Shown here in pieces: positions 1 through 9,116 of a stretch of DNA of 64,000 nt. The stretch comes from G965227875 sp965227875. Lineage in GTDB: Bacteria; Pseudomonadota; Alphaproteobacteria; Rhizobiales; JAJFHC01. The position numbers were made by a program, and so were the translations under genes. The notes under the pieces were generated by a model. The model did not search any database. It saw nothing but the letters and a program-made list of their open reading frames with translations, and was not told the origin of the DNA. The stretch covers positions 4,402,001-4,466,000 of the forward strand of contig OZ245783.1 in NCBI GenBank assembly GCA_965227875.1. The letters are read 5' to 3'. Within the stretch, counting starts at the first letter, position 1. Each line of letters begins with the position of its first letter.

Positions 1-480
1 CACCCCGTCTTTGCCGGACCTGACCCGGCAATCCAGCAGAACACTCAGACCTCGCCCTGTGCTGGATACGCGGGTCAAGCCCGCGCAAGACGAGGCGCGG
101 GCAGGGGGCGACGGCGTGCAAGCGGCGTGCGCGCCGAAGGTCGGTATGCCCTGCGTTCAAGCGTAGTACCGACAGGCATGAGTAGGGCGAGAACCGTAGT
201 CCGGACATGCGCCGGCGATATCTGTCGCCGTTTGGCGGGCGCCACGACCCATCCATCCCCGCATCCCCGCCGAAAGGCGGGGTCCAGGGCGGCGGGCGAA
301 TGCGGTCGCGGCCCATGGGTCCCGACTTTCGTCGGGAATTCGGAGAAGGTGGTTCTGCGGTGACCGGGCAACAATCCCACCCACGCAGCACCTACGCGAC
401 GTACCGCCTGGAAGCCTTCCCACAACCACCCCGTCTTTGCCGGGCCTGACCCGGCAATCCAGCCGCAGTCGCCGGAGCTT
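1..480. repeat. Cluster of palindromic intergenic repeats, no gene
   Basis: No convincing gene is present in this 480-base stretch 3' of mazG. Two near-identical copies of one element lie at about 1-36 and 428-464 (core CTTTGCCGG...CCGGCAATCCAG), and a diverged inverted copy lies at about 62-98 (CTGGAT...GCGGGTCAAGCCCGC). Two further perfect hairpins are seen: CCCCGC-6 nt-GCGGGG at 265-282 and TCCCGAC-4 nt-GTCGGGA at 320-337. Such elements are dispersed in many copies in alphaproteobacterial intergenic DNA. The short open frames here are by-products of the palindromes. The hairpins could help end mazG transcription, but there is no T-tract. Confidence 0.75.
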
Positions 481-1314
481 CTACTCCTCGCGTTTGACGT
501 CGTCCCAGAGGGCGTCCATTTCGGCCAGGGTCGACTGTTCGGGCGTCTTGCCGTCGGCGCGGAGGCGGTCCTCGACTCCGCGGAAGCGCCGGGAGAATTT
601 CTCGTTGGTGTGCCGCAGGGCGGCTTCCGGGTCGATTCCGAGGCGCAGCGCGATGTTCGCGGTGACGAAGAGGACATCGCCAAGCTCGTCGGTCATCCGG
701 TCGGGATCGCCGCCGTCCGCGGCCTCGCGCAGTTCTGCGGTCTCCTCGTCCAGTTTCTCCAGCACCGGGGCGAGATCCGGCCAGTCGAAGCCCACCCGTG
801 CGGCGCGCTTCTGGAGCTTGAGGGCGCGGGTGAGGGCAGGCATGCCGACGGGCACGTCGTCGAGCGCGCTCGGCGGGGCGGCAGGCCCGGCCCCGTTCGA
901 GGCCTTGGCGGCGCGTTCCTCGGCCTTGATGCGCTCCCACATGCCGTTCACCGCGCCGACGGACCGTTCCTCGACGTCGCCGAACACGTGGGGGTGCCGG
1001 CGCAGCATCTTCTCGCAGATGCCGGCGACGACGTCGTCGAGCGTGAACGCACCGTCTTCCTCGGCCATGCGGGCGTGGAACACCACCTGCAGCAACAGGT
1101 CTCCCAGTTCCTCCCTGAGGTCTGACAGGTCGCCGCGCTCGACCGCGTCGGCCACTTCATAGGCTTCCTCGATCGTATAGGGCGCGATCGTCGCATAGTC
1201 CTGTTCGAGGTCCCAGGGACAGCCGGTTCCGGGCGTCCGAAGCGCCTTCATGATGGCCCTGAGCGCCGCGAAATCGCCGCCATGAATGTCGTCGGCAGCC
1301 CGGTCGTCGGACAT
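481..1314 (-). CDS. mazG: Nucleoside triphosphate pyrophosphohydrolase MazG
   Basis: This enzyme hydrolyses (d)NTPs to the monophosphate and pyrophosphate, a house-cleaning role in the cytoplasm. The 277-aa protein shows the tandem MazG layout. The first domain has CPWD at residues 32-35 and metal-binding acidic residues E49, E50, E53, E69 and D72 in the EExxE/EELGD pattern. The second half repeats the pattern (EETAELREA and DELGDVLF). Length matches the family. It is the last gene of the leftward housekeeping block, separated from the MBL gene by 297 bases, so it may have its own promoter there. Confidence 0.95.
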   Translation of the reverse strand: MSDDRAADDIHGGDFAALRAIMKALRTPGTGCPWDLEQDYATIAPYTIEEAYEVADAVERGDLSDLREELGDLLLQVVFHARMAEEDGAFTLDDVVAGICEKMLRRHPHVFGDVEERSVGAVNGMWERIKAEERAAKASNGAGPAAPPSALDDVPVGMPALTRALKLQKRAARVGFDWPDLAPVLEKLDEETAELREAADGGDPDRMTDELGDVLFVTANIALRLGIDPEAALRHTNEKFSRRFRGVEDRLRADGKTPEQSTLAEMDALWDDVKREE

Positions 1315-1611
1315 GGCAGTCTCCGGTTGGTGTCGGGCGCATCACTGTATCGATCGGCCCGGGCATGGCAACCCGGGGCGGAACACGCGGGGCGCGGGGT
1401 GTGGATAACGCGACCCAACCAACGCGAACGGCTGTGCGCAAGGGATGCGGCCCGGTTCCGCCGGACGAGGAACATGGCGGCGCTGTCGAGAGACGCAAAG
1501 AAGCCGCTGTCTTGACCTGGTTGGCCGCGTCCAATATTCGCATAATATATATTATGGAAAATATCGGGATGGCCGGAATCGCTGAAACATGCGGTTCTGC
1601 GGCTCATGGCG
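1315..1611. other. mazG upstream spacer with an AT-rich palindrome
   Basis: This 297-base spacer lies between the MBL gene stop and the mazG start, both read leftwards. It has no plausible gene. Its only striking element is a perfect 16-nt palindrome CATAATATATATTATG at 1541-1556, in otherwise GC-rich DNA. The palindrome is about 230 bases upstream of mazG, so it could belong to a promoter or operator, but no clear -35/-10 pair was assigned. Confidence 0.5.
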
Positions 1612-2418
1612 CTATACGGTGACGGTGATCTCCATCCCGTCATAGGCCGGACGGATATGCGGCGGAAGTTCGCCGCACAGGGTCTGGTAGTCGAGATCGA
1701 CGTGCATGTTGGTGATGATCGCCCGGTGCGGGCCGATGCGCTCGATCCATGACAGCGTCTCCTCGAGACTGAAATGGCTCGGATGGCGGGTCCGCCGCAA
1801 GGCGTCGACGATCCAGATGTCGAGATCCGCAAGATGGCGTTCGTTGGCGGCGTCGATCCCGTTGATGTCGGGCGTGTACGCCACGTCGCCGAAACGGTAG
1901 CCCAGCGCGTCGATATCGCCGTGCGCTACCGTGAACGGCATCGCCCTGACAGGCCCGCCCGCGCCGTCTATGACGACCTCCGTGCCCGGCTCGAGCAGAT
2001 GCCCCTCGAGGATCGGCGGATACTGGCTTCCCGGCGGCGTCTCGAAACAGTAGCCGAAGCGCGACCTGATCAGGTCCATCGTATGCCGGTCGGCATGAAC
2101 CGGCACGCGCGAGCGGATGTTCATGGCGACCATGCGCAGGTCGTCGATGCCGTGGATGTGGTCGGCATGCTCATGGGTGTAGAGCACGCCGTCGAGCTTG
2201 CCGGCGCCGGCGTCGTTGAGCTGTTCGCGCATGTCCGGCGAGGTGTCGACGAGCACGGTCGTCGCGGCGTCGCCGCCGGTCCGGGTCGCGCGCAGCAATA
2301 TCGAGCAGCGCCGGCGGCGGTTCTTCGGGTTGTCCGGATCGCAGGCGCCCCAGTTGTTGCCGATCCGCGGGACGCCGCCCGACGACCCGCACCCCAGTAT
2401 GGTTAACGTGAGCGTCAC
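1612..2418 (-). CDS. MBL-fold metallo-hydrolase (PhnP/RNase Z-like)
   Basis: A metallo-beta-lactamase-fold phosphodiesterase of the PhnP-like group, 268 aa. The HxHxDH metal motif is intact at residues 82-87 (THEHADHIHG), and the N-terminal GCGSSGGVPRIG segment is typical of the group. The substrate is unknown; PhnP relatives cleave cyclic phosphodiesters. Its start overlaps the tatD stop by four bases (ATGA type), so the two are translationally coupled. The pair is commonly conserved next to metG in alphaproteobacteria. Confidence 0.85.
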   Translation of the reverse strand: MTLTLTILGCGSSGGVPRIGNNWGACDPDNPKNRRRRCSILLRATRTGGDAATTVLVDTSPDMREQLNDAGAGKLDGVLYTHEHADHIHGIDDLRMVAMNIRSRVPVHADRHTMDLIRSRFGYCFETPPGSQYPPILEGHLLEPGTEVVIDGAGGPVRAMPFTVAHGDIDALGYRFGDVAYTPDINGIDAANERHLADLDIWIVDALRRTRHPSHFSLEETLSWIERIGPHRAIITNMHVDLDYQTLCGELPPHIRPAYDGMEITVTV

Positions 2419-3218
2419 GAGGCCTGTCCACCGGCACGCGGCATCCGGGAATAGATCCGGTGGACATTGTCCGTCGTGATCCGCGCCATCTCCTCGACAT
2501 CCATGCCGTGGACCTCGGCAAGCCGGCTGAGCGTATGCACCACGTAGGACGGCTCGTTGCGCTTGCCGCGGCGCGGCACAGGCGCGAGATAGGGCGCATC
2601 GGTTTCGACCAGCAGTCGGTCGAGCGGCACATGGCGGGCCACGTCGCGCAGCGCTTCCGCCTTGTTGAAGGTCAGGATGCCCGAAAACGAGACATACGCG
2701 CCGAGCTCCAGTCCGGCACGGGCAAGGCGTTCGTGAGAGCTGAAACAGTGGAGGATCATGGGGAAGGCCCCCTTCCCCGTTTCGTCCTGAAGGATCTCCG
2801 CCGTGTCGTCTTCGGCGTCGCGCGAATGGATGACTAAAGGCAGGCCGGTCTCGCGGGCCGCGGCGATGTGCGTGCGGAAGCCCGCCGCCTGCGCCTCGCG
2901 AGGGCTGTTGTCGTAGAAATAGTCGAGACCGGCCTCGCCGATGCCCACCACCTTGGGATGGGCGGCGAGAGTGACGAGCTGTTCCGCGGTCACGTCGGGC
3001 TCGTCCGCGGCATTGTGGGGATGCGTGCCCACCGTGCAGTAGACGTCGTCATACTTCTCAGCGATGGCGCGGATGCGGTCGAACTGGGCCACGCGCGTGC
3101 AGATGGTCACCATCCGTTCCACGCCCGCCTCGCGGGCGCGCGCGACGACTTCGTCGAGCTCCTCGGCGAAATCGGGAAAATCCAGATGACAATGGCTGTC
3201 GGCAACCGCGAGCGTCAT
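2415..3218 (-). CDS. tatD: TatD family metal-dependent hydrolase / DNase
   Basis: A cytoplasmic Mg-dependent DNase of the TatD/YcfH amidohydrolase-type TIM-barrel family, 267 aa, which is the usual length. The N-terminal metal pair HCH is at residues 9-11. Family segments GEAGLDYF, VIHSRDAEDDT and LHCFSS follow, with the late LLVETDAPYLAP motif. It overlaps metG upstream and the MBL gene downstream by four bases each. This places it inside a tightly coupled operon. YcfH-type and TatD-type members cannot be told apart from sequence alone. Confidence 0.92.
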   Translation of the reverse strand: MTLAVADSHCHLDFPDFAEELDEVVARAREAGVERMVTICTRVAQFDRIRAIAEKYDDVYCTVGTHPHNAADEPDVTAEQLVTLAAHPKVVGIGEAGLDYFYDNSPREAQAAGFRTHIAAARETGLPLVIHSRDAEDDTAEILQDETGKGAFPMILHCFSSHERLARAGLELGAYVSFSGILTFNKAEALRDVARHVPLDRLLVETDAPYLAPVPRRGKRNEPSYVVHTLSRLAEVHGMDVEEMARITTDNVHRIYSRMPRAGGQAS

Positions 3219-4777
3219 GCGTCCGGCGTGCTCTCGGTTTCGACATAACGCGGGAAGACCGGACGCGGCGCGGGCAGCGTCACGCCGCCGACCAGCCGGC
3301 CGGTTTCACCGAGGTTCGAGAAGTCGCGGTAATGATCGTCCACGGCGAGCAGCTCGAGCATGGCATCCGAGGCGCCCGGCATATAGGGCGCGCACAGGAT
3401 CGCCACCTGGCGGATCACCTCGGCTGTAACGTAAAGTACGGTGGCCATCCGCTCGGGATCGGTCTTGCGCAGCGCCCAGGGTTCCTGGCCCGCGAAATAG
3501 CGGTTTGCGTCCGCCACGACCGACCAGATTTCGCCGAGGGCCAGGTGGATGGACTGGGTGTTCATGTGCGCGCGCGTCTTGTCCAGAAGCGCATCCGCAT
3601 CCGCCAGCAGCTTGCTGTCCTCCTCGGTGAATTCTCCCGGAAGCGGCAACGCATTGTTGCAGTTCTTGGCGATCATCGACAGCGAGCGCTGGGCGAGATT
3701 GCCCAGGTCGTTGGCCAGATCCGCGTTGATGCGGTTGACGATGGCGTCATGGCTGTAATTGCCGTCCTGCCCGAACGGCACTTCGCGCATGAAGAAATAG
3801 CGCAGCTGGTCAACGCCGTAGTGTTCCGAAAGGGCGATCGGGTCGATGACGTTGCCCACCGACTTCGACATCTTCTCACCCTTGTTGAAAAGGAAGCCGT
3901 GACCGAAGACCCGCTTAGGCAGGTCGATCCCCGCGGACATCAGGAACGCCGGCCAGTAGATGGCGTGGAAGCGCACGATGTCCTTGCCGATGACATGCAG
4001 GTCGCAGGGCCAGTAGCGCGCAAAGGATTCGCTTTCCGTGTCGGGAAATCCGACACCGGTGATGTAGTTGGTCAGCGCATCCACCCAGACATACATGACA
4101 TGGCCGTCATGGCCCGGCACCGGCACGCCCCAGTCGAAACTGGTGCGCGAAACTGAAAGATCTTCCAGCCCTCCGCGCACGAAGCTGATCACCTCGTTGC
4201 GCCGCGCGTCGGGGCCGATAAAGTCGGGGTTCTCCTCGTAATGGGCGAGCAGCCTGTCCTGGTAGGCGGACAGCCGGAAGAAATAGCTTTCCTCCTCGAC
4301 CCAGGTCACGGGCGTGCCCGTCGGCGCGCGCTTTTCGCCGCTTTCGTCGGTCGTCAGTTCCGATTCCGCGTAATAGGCCTCGTCCCGGACCGAGTACCAG
4401 CCGGCATACTTGTCGAGATAGATGTCCCCGTTGGCTGCCATGCGCTCCCAGATCGCCTGGGACGAGCGGATGTGCCGGTCCTCGGTGGTGCGGATGAAGT
4501 CGTCATGGCTGCAGTTGAGCGTCTCGACCATCTTGCGAAACAGCGGCGTTGTCCGTTCCACCAGTTCGGCGGGCGTGATCCCGGCCTTTTCGGCCGTTTG
4601 CTGCATCTTCTGGCCGTGCTCGTCGGTGCCGGTCAGGAACATGACGTCATAGCCGTCCAGCCGCTTGTAGCGGGCGATCGCGTCCGTCGCCATCGCTTCG
4701 TAGGCATGGCCGATATGCGGCGCGCCGTTTGGATAGGAGATCGCGGTGGTGATGTAGAATTTCGGGCGGCTCTGCAT
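3215..4777 (-). CDS. metG: Methionine-tRNA ligase
   Basis: This class I synthetase charges tRNA-Met with methionine. The 520-aa protein carries HIGH at residues 21-24 and KMSKS at 302-306. The connective-peptide region reads YAGWYSVRDEAYY without the Cys-x-x-Cys zinc knuckle, and there is no C-terminal tRNA-binding extension. This matches the short, zinc-free MetRS form common in alphaproteobacteria. Its end overlaps the tatD start by four bases, and holB lies 37 bases upstream. Confidence 0.97.
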   Translation of the reverse strand: MQSRPKFYITTAISYPNGAPHIGHAYEAMATDAIARYKRLDGYDVMFLTGTDEHGQKMQQTAEKAGITPAELVERTTPLFRKMVETLNCSHDDFIRTTEDRHIRSSQAIWERMAANGDIYLDKYAGWYSVRDEAYYAESELTTDESGEKRAPTGTPVTWVEEESYFFRLSAYQDRLLAHYEENPDFIGPDARRNEVISFVRGGLEDLSVSRTSFDWGVPVPGHDGHVMYVWVDALTNYITGVGFPDTESESFARYWPCDLHVIGKDIVRFHAIYWPAFLMSAGIDLPKRVFGHGFLFNKGEKMSKSVGNVIDPIALSEHYGVDQLRYFFMREVPFGQDGNYSHDAIVNRINADLANDLGNLAQRSLSMIAKNCNNALPLPGEFTEEDSKLLADADALLDKTRAHMNTQSIHLALGEIWSVVADANRYFAGQEPWALRKTDPERMATVLYVTAEVIRQVAILCAPYMPGASDAMLELLAVDDHYRDFSNLGETGRLVGGVTLPAPRPVFPRYVETESTPDA

Positions 4778-4814
4778 GAGTGTCCTCGGGCGGGAATCGG
4801 GGGTGCGTGAAGGT

Positions 4815-5960
4815 TCACGCTGCGGCGATCGACGTCCGCGCTGTGTCCTCGATGTCGAAAAAGATGCTCAGTATCAACTGTTTTCGGTCGAGGTTTAGGC
4901 CATTTGCGCGTGCAATGGAACGGCTGATTTCGTGATGCAGCCCGGCCCAGCTTCCGTGCGTGCCCGGCGGGACGAGCCGCGACGCTTCCGCCGGCATATC
5001 CGAACCCGCACCGGACATGGCGGAACTGCGGACCATGTCGGCGATGCGTTCGGGCAGCAGTTCGCAGAACAGGTCGTATTCCGCACCCGCCGTCTTTGCC
5101 GAGAGCCGGTCGGCGAGCCGGTGCAGATTTTCGATGTCGAGGCGCGGCAGTTGCGAGAAAAGCTCCGACAGCGCCCTGTGAATCTCGATGCCGCCGCTGT
5201 CGAGGAGGCCCAGCGCCCGGCCCGCGCTGCCGCGCGCGAGGTTCACCGCCGTCTCGATGTCGTTCTCCGCCACGTCACGGTCGGGATCCAGCGCGTTGCG
5301 CACGGCCTGCATGCAGTCGCCGTCGTCGAGCGGTGACAGGGTCAGGGTCCGGCAGCGCGACCGCAGTGTGGCCAGCAACCGGCCGGGAACATGGCTGACG
5401 AGGAAGAACAGCGCCCGTGAAGGCGGTTCCTCGAGGATCTTGAGCAGGGCGTTCGCCGCCGACAGGTTGAGTTCGTCCGCGGCATCGACGATGCAGATGC
5501 GCCAGCCCCCTTCCCCGGCCGTCTGGCCGAAGAACCGCCCGGTTCGCCGGATCTCGTCGACCGAGAGGACGGTTTTCAGGCGCTTCTGCCGTGTGTCGTA
5601 GGGCCGGCGGAGGACCAGCAGGTCGGCATGTCCGAGCGCCGCCACGCGGTGGAACACGGGGTCGTCGCTGCCGACGAAAAGCCCGTCGGACTGGGTGCCG
5701 CCCGCGCCGAAGCGTTCCGGATGCCGGAAGACATAGCGCGCCATCCGGTAGGCGAGCGTCGCCTTCCCGATCCCCTGCGCGCCGCCGATGAGCCAGGCAT
5801 GGTGCAGCCGTCCGGAGTGAAACGCATCCGCGAATTCCCGTTCCGCCGCGTCGTGGCCGAGAAGGATCTCCTGTTCCCGCGGATGGGGAAATCCCTCGAT
5901 CCGGTCGGGTTCGGGAAGAAGTTCCTCGTCCGGCGCCGTTCTGGTGGGTTTCCTGGCCAC
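4815..5960 (-). CDS. holB: DNA polymerase III subunit delta'
   Basis: Clamp-loader subunit that acts with gamma/tau and delta to load the beta sliding clamp. The AAA+ protein has 381 aa with a P-loop-like GGAQGIGKA at 59-67, followed by the DEIRRTGRFF and ADELNLSAANALLKILEEPP segments typical of delta', with the SRC sensor in LRSRCRTL. It lies six bases after tmk and 37 bases before metG, the usual tmk-holB linkage. Confidence 0.94.
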   Translation of the reverse strand: MARKPTRTAPDEELLPEPDRIEGFPHPREQEILLGHDAAEREFADAFHSGRLHHAWLIGGAQGIGKATLAYRMARYVFRHPERFGAGGTQSDGLFVGSDDPVFHRVAALGHADLLVLRRPYDTRQKRLKTVLSVDEIRRTGRFFGQTAGEGGWRICIVDAADELNLSAANALLKILEEPPSRALFFLVSHVPGRLLATLRSRCRTLTLSPLDDGDCMQAVRNALDPDRDVAENDIETAVNLARGSAGRALGLLDSGGIEIHRALSELFSQLPRLDIENLHRLADRLSAKTAGAEYDLFCELLPERIADMVRSSAMSGAGSDMPAEASRLVPPGTHGSWAGLHHEISRSIARANGLNLDRKQLILSIFFDIEDTARTSIAAA

Positions 5961-5966
5961 GGTCGT

Positions 5967-6623
5967 TCAAGCCCCGGCAAGGTCGAACCGCGACTCGACC
6001 GCGGTCTCGACCTGTTGTGTCACATCATCGATGCCAGCGGCGGCGTCGACCACGACGCATCTGCCGGGTTCGGCCCGCGCGATCGCGAGGAAGGCTTCCC
6101 TCAGCCTTTCGTGGAAGGCCGTGTCCTTGCGCTCAAAACGGTCTTCGCTGCCGACCGCGTTGCGCCGCCCCGCCCTGCGGAGGCCGGCGTCGGGCGTGAT
6201 ATCGAAGATGATCGTGAGATCGGGCTGGTCGTCACCGACCACCTGGCGGTCGATCCTGTCGAGAAAGCTTGCGTCGACCTGGCCGCCGGCGCCCTGGTAG
6301 GCCCGCGTCGAATCCGAGAACCGGTCGCAGATCACCCAGGCGCCGCGTCCAAGTGCGGGCCTGATCGTCTTGTCGAGATGGTCCGCCCGGGCGGCATAGA
6401 GCAGAAGGGTCTCCGCCATGGGCGACCAGCGTTCCGTGTCGCCGGTCACGAGCAGACGGCGGATCTCTTCGGCACCGTCGGACCCGCCGGGCTCGCGCGT
6501 CGTGACCACGTCAACGCCGCGCGCGCGCAAAAACCCGGCGAGCCGGGAGACCTGCGTGGACTTGCCGGCCCCCTCCCCACCCTCGAATGTGATGAAACGC
6601 CCGCGCCGGGCCGGTTCCGCCAT
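5967..6623 (-). CDS. tmk: Thymidylate kinase
   Basis: Phosphorylates dTMP to dTDP with ATP. The 218-aa protein has the P-loop FEGGEGAGKST at residues 13-23, the REPGGSDGAEEIR segment contacting the nucleotide, the DRFSDSTRAYQGAG motif and a basic LID-like region. Length is normal. It sits nine bases after dac and six bases before holB, so the three genes are almost certainly co-transcribed. Confidence 0.96.
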   Translation of the reverse strand: MAEPARRGRFITFEGGEGAGKSTQVSRLAGFLRARGVDVVTTREPGGSDGAEEIRRLLVTGDTERWSPMAETLLLYAARADHLDKTIRPALGRGAWVICDRFSDSTRAYQGAGGQVDASFLDRIDRQVVGDDQPDLTIIFDITPDAGLRRAGRRNAVGSEDRFERKDTAFHERLREAFLAIARAEPGRCVVVDAAAGIDDVTQQVETAVESRFDLAGA

Positions 6624-6632
6624 GCCCCGCCG

Positions 6633-7769
6633 TCAGCCGCCGATGACCATGAACTTGAGCGTATCGAACGCCTGTCCGATGATGCCGCTCTCCTTCACGT
6701 CCTCGCCGGCATAGAGCGGCACCTCGTTCATGACCTTGCCGGAGGACTCAAGGCGAAGCCTCGCCACCTGGCTGCCCTTCTTGATCGGTGCGCGCAAGGG
6801 GCCTTCGTAGACGATGGACGCCTTGAGACGTTTCCTGTCCGCCCGGGTCAGAAGGAGTTCAATCGGGTCCTTCGCCACCAGCGGAACCGTGGTCTCCTCG
6901 CCGCCCCAGACGCGTGCCGATCCGATGTCGGACTCGCCGGAAAAGATCACGTAGCTGCGGAAACTGCGGAACCCCCAGTCGAGAATCTTGCGGGCGACTT
7001 CCGCGCGCTGGTTCTTCGTCTTGAGACCGTTCAGGACGAGAATGAGCCGGCGGCCGTTCTGTTCGGCCGACCCGACGAGCCCATATCCGGACTCTTCCGT
7101 ATGTCCGGTCTTGAGGCCGTCCGCGCCGATGTTCTGGTAGAGCAGCGGGTTGCGGTTGTGCTGCTTGATCTTGTTCCAGGTGAAACTGGTTTCGCTGAAA
7201 TAGTGATAGAAGTCCGGCAGCTTGTAGATCATGTGCCGCGCCAGCACCGCCAGGTCCCGTGCCGTGGTGACGTGGTCGGGATGCGGCCAGCCGGTCGCGT
7301 TGACGAAATGGGACTTCTTCAGCCCGATTTCCTTGGCGCGCGCGTTCATCTCGTCGGCGAAGCTGCCTTCGGTCCCGCCCAGACCCTCGGCGATGGCGAT
7401 GCAGGCGTCATTGCCCGACTGCACGACGATCCCGCGGATGAGGTCCTCCAGAGGCACGGTCGACTTCAACTTGGCGAACATGCGCGATCCGCCGCGTTCG
7501 AAGGCGTTCTGGCTGATGTAGAATTCGTCGCTGATCTTGACGTCGCCCGCCTTGATCGCCTCGAAGGCGATGACCAGAGTCATGAGCTTGCTCATGCTGG
7601 CCGGCGCCATGAGATCGTCGGCGTTCTTCTCGAACAGGACCGCACCCGTCGCCCCGTCCATCAGGATGGCGAACTCGGCCGGCGTGTCGAGTTCGGCCGC
7701 CTGCAGGGCCGGCGCAACGGACACGAACCCGAAAGCGATGAGGAAAATGCCGAAAAGACGCTGAAACAT
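6633..7769 (-). CDS. D-alanyl-D-alanine carboxypeptidase (penicillin-binding protein 5/6 type)
   Basis: Periplasmic serine peptidase S11 that trims the terminal D-Ala from peptidoglycan stem peptides. I chose the ATG at 7769 because it begins a clean signal peptide (MFQRLFGIFLIAFGF..., cleaved near LQA-AE). The longer frame adds 25 implausible residues. In this numbering the SxxK motif is S58-K61 (SMSK), SGN is at 118-120 and KTG is at 220-222, with the PBP5-type C-terminal domain and a weakly amphipathic C-terminus. The 378-aa length is normal. It lies directly upstream of tmk. Confidence 0.94.
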   Translation of the reverse strand: MFQRLFGIFLIAFGFVSVAPALQAAELDTPAEFAILMDGATGAVLFEKNADDLMAPASMSKLMTLVIAFEAIKAGDVKISDEFYISQNAFERGGSRMFAKLKSTVPLEDLIRGIVVQSGNDACIAIAEGLGGTEGSFADEMNARAKEIGLKKSHFVNATGWPHPDHVTTARDLAVLARHMIYKLPDFYHYFSETSFTWNKIKQHNRNPLLYQNIGADGLKTGHTEESGYGLVGSAEQNGRRLILVLNGLKTKNQRAEVARKILDWGFRSFRSYVIFSGESDIGSARVWGGEETTVPLVAKDPIELLLTRADRKRLKASIVYEGPLRAPIKKGSQVARLRLESSGKVMNEVPLYAGEDVKESGIIGQAFDTLKFMVIGG

Positions 7770-7928
7770 CCGCCGTCCGCCGCCGGCACGAACCGGCAGA
7801 CTGCGTGAACTAGTGGTGGACCGAGACACAATTACAACCCGCAAGAGAATCCGTGGAGAGTCGGACTCTAGACCGGAAAACCGATCATGTCACGGGAGGC
7901 ACACCGGTGCGGTGCCCTTGATGTTGCG
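7770..7928. other. rlpA-dac spacer with inverted repeats
   Basis: This 159-base spacer follows the rlpA stop on the minus strand. It contains an inverted repeat AGAGTC-G-GACTCT at 7857-7869 and a GGCAC/GTGCC hairpin at about 7897-7915 just after the rlpA stop. The latter could terminate or attenuate rlpA mRNA, but no U-tract follows it. No gene is visible. Confidence 0.35.
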
Positions 7929-8888
7929 CTATTCGGTGACCAGGCGGGCGTCGTGCAAACCCTCGTCGCGCACGCCTTCCAGCGTCTTGCGGGCCTGTTC
8001 GTCATCGTGGAACGGCCCGACCGAGACCCTGTAGATCGGCCTGTCGGATTCCCCGAGAACGTCGGTCTTCACGGGGCCGAAGAGCGAGGCGAGCCTCGTC
8101 TTGAGGCGTTCGGCGTTCTCCTGCTGGCCAAAGGACGCCGCACGGATGTACATCCGCGCATCGGGCGACGACATGGCGGCCCTGGACGGCGTGATCGAGG
8201 CCGTGAACGTGGGGCTCTGCACCGAAGCGATGACGGGACGGCCGACATTGACGTTGGTCGGGTCCGCGCTCGCGTGGAGCGGGCGCCCGGCCTTGGCGCT
8301 GGCGACATAGTAGTCGTCGCCGTTCAGGGGCGCCTTGCCCATGTAGGTGACCCGTACACGGGCCGTACCGTTCCGCTTGAACCCGAGCAGTTCCGCCGAT
8401 TTTTTCGAAAGGTCGATGATCCGGTCATGCGCATAGGGCCCGCGGTCGTTGACCCGGACGACGATGGTCTTGTTGTTCTTCAGGTTGGTGACCCGCACGA
8501 AGGACGGCAGCGGCAGGGTCTTGTGGGCGGCCGTGATGCGGTTCATGTCGAACCATTCGCCGTTGGCCGTCATCCTGCGGTGGAACTTCGGGCCGTACCA
8601 CGAGGCCATGCCGACCTTGTCGTAGCCGTTGTCGACCCTGGGATAGTACTTCTTTCCGGCGACCCAGTACGGATTGCCGACCTTGTAGACGCCGCCGCCC
8701 TGCGGGATCGGTCCGGAGCCGCGATAGGTCGGGCTCCCCTTCCCCGAAAACGCGGATTTCTTGCCGCTGCAGCCGGTCAGGCCGACGCTCAGCGCGGCCG
8801 CGCCAGCGATCATGAAAGTCCAGAAGAAGGCGCGGTTCGCACCGGTCGCGCCCGGTGCCGCCGAAGGGGCACGAAGGTTGATACGCAT
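7929..8888 (-). CDS. rlpA: RlpA septal ring lipoprotein / lytic transglycosylase with SPOR domain
   Basis: A cell-envelope lipoprotein that cuts glycan strands lacking stem peptides and is recruited to the septum by its SPOR domain. The 319-aa protein has a hydrophobic N-terminus ending in lipobox LTGC (C40). A double-psi beta-barrel follows at about 85-175 (GMASWYGPKFHRRMTANGE; HDRIIDLS contains the conserved catalytic-site His-Asp region). A C-terminal SPOR domain lies at about 240-317 (RMYIRAASFGQQENAERLK). It is the first gene of the leftward block next to dac, a conserved pairing. Confidence 0.92.
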   Translation of the reverse strand: MRINLRAPSAAPGATGANRAFFWTFMIAGAAALSVGLTGCSGKKSAFSGKGSPTYRGSGPIPQGGGVYKVGNPYWVAGKKYYPRVDNGYDKVGMASWYGPKFHRRMTANGEWFDMNRITAAHKTLPLPSFVRVTNLKNNKTIVVRVNDRGPYAHDRIIDLSKKSAELLGFKRNGTARVRVTYMGKAPLNGDDYYVASAKAGRPLHASADPTNVNVGRPVIASVQSPTFTASITPSRAAMSSPDARMYIRAASFGQQENAERLKTRLASLFGPVKTDVLGESDRPIYRVSVGPFHDDEQARKTLEGVRDEGLHDARLVTE

Positions 8889-9116
8889 TACTAACGGCTC
8901 ACTGAAATGGCGCGTTCACCCGCGCGATCGTCATTTCGTGGAGACTGGCTCCCACATCCGCCCTCAGGGTGACCGTCTACCGTTAAGGAAGCTTTACCCG
9001 ACATGGTTAACGGGCGCCCTGTCGTGACGTCGGGCATGCAATCGGCGGTATTTTTAGGATTTTGTAACGCGCCACCGGGATACTGCGCCAAAACAACAAT
9101 GCGGCGGGTGGCGTAG

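Noticed and set aside
5628..7808. 726-codon open frame on the plus strand
   Set aside because: It lies antisense to holB, tmk and dac, has no recognisable domain, and follows the third-position GC pattern of the real genes.
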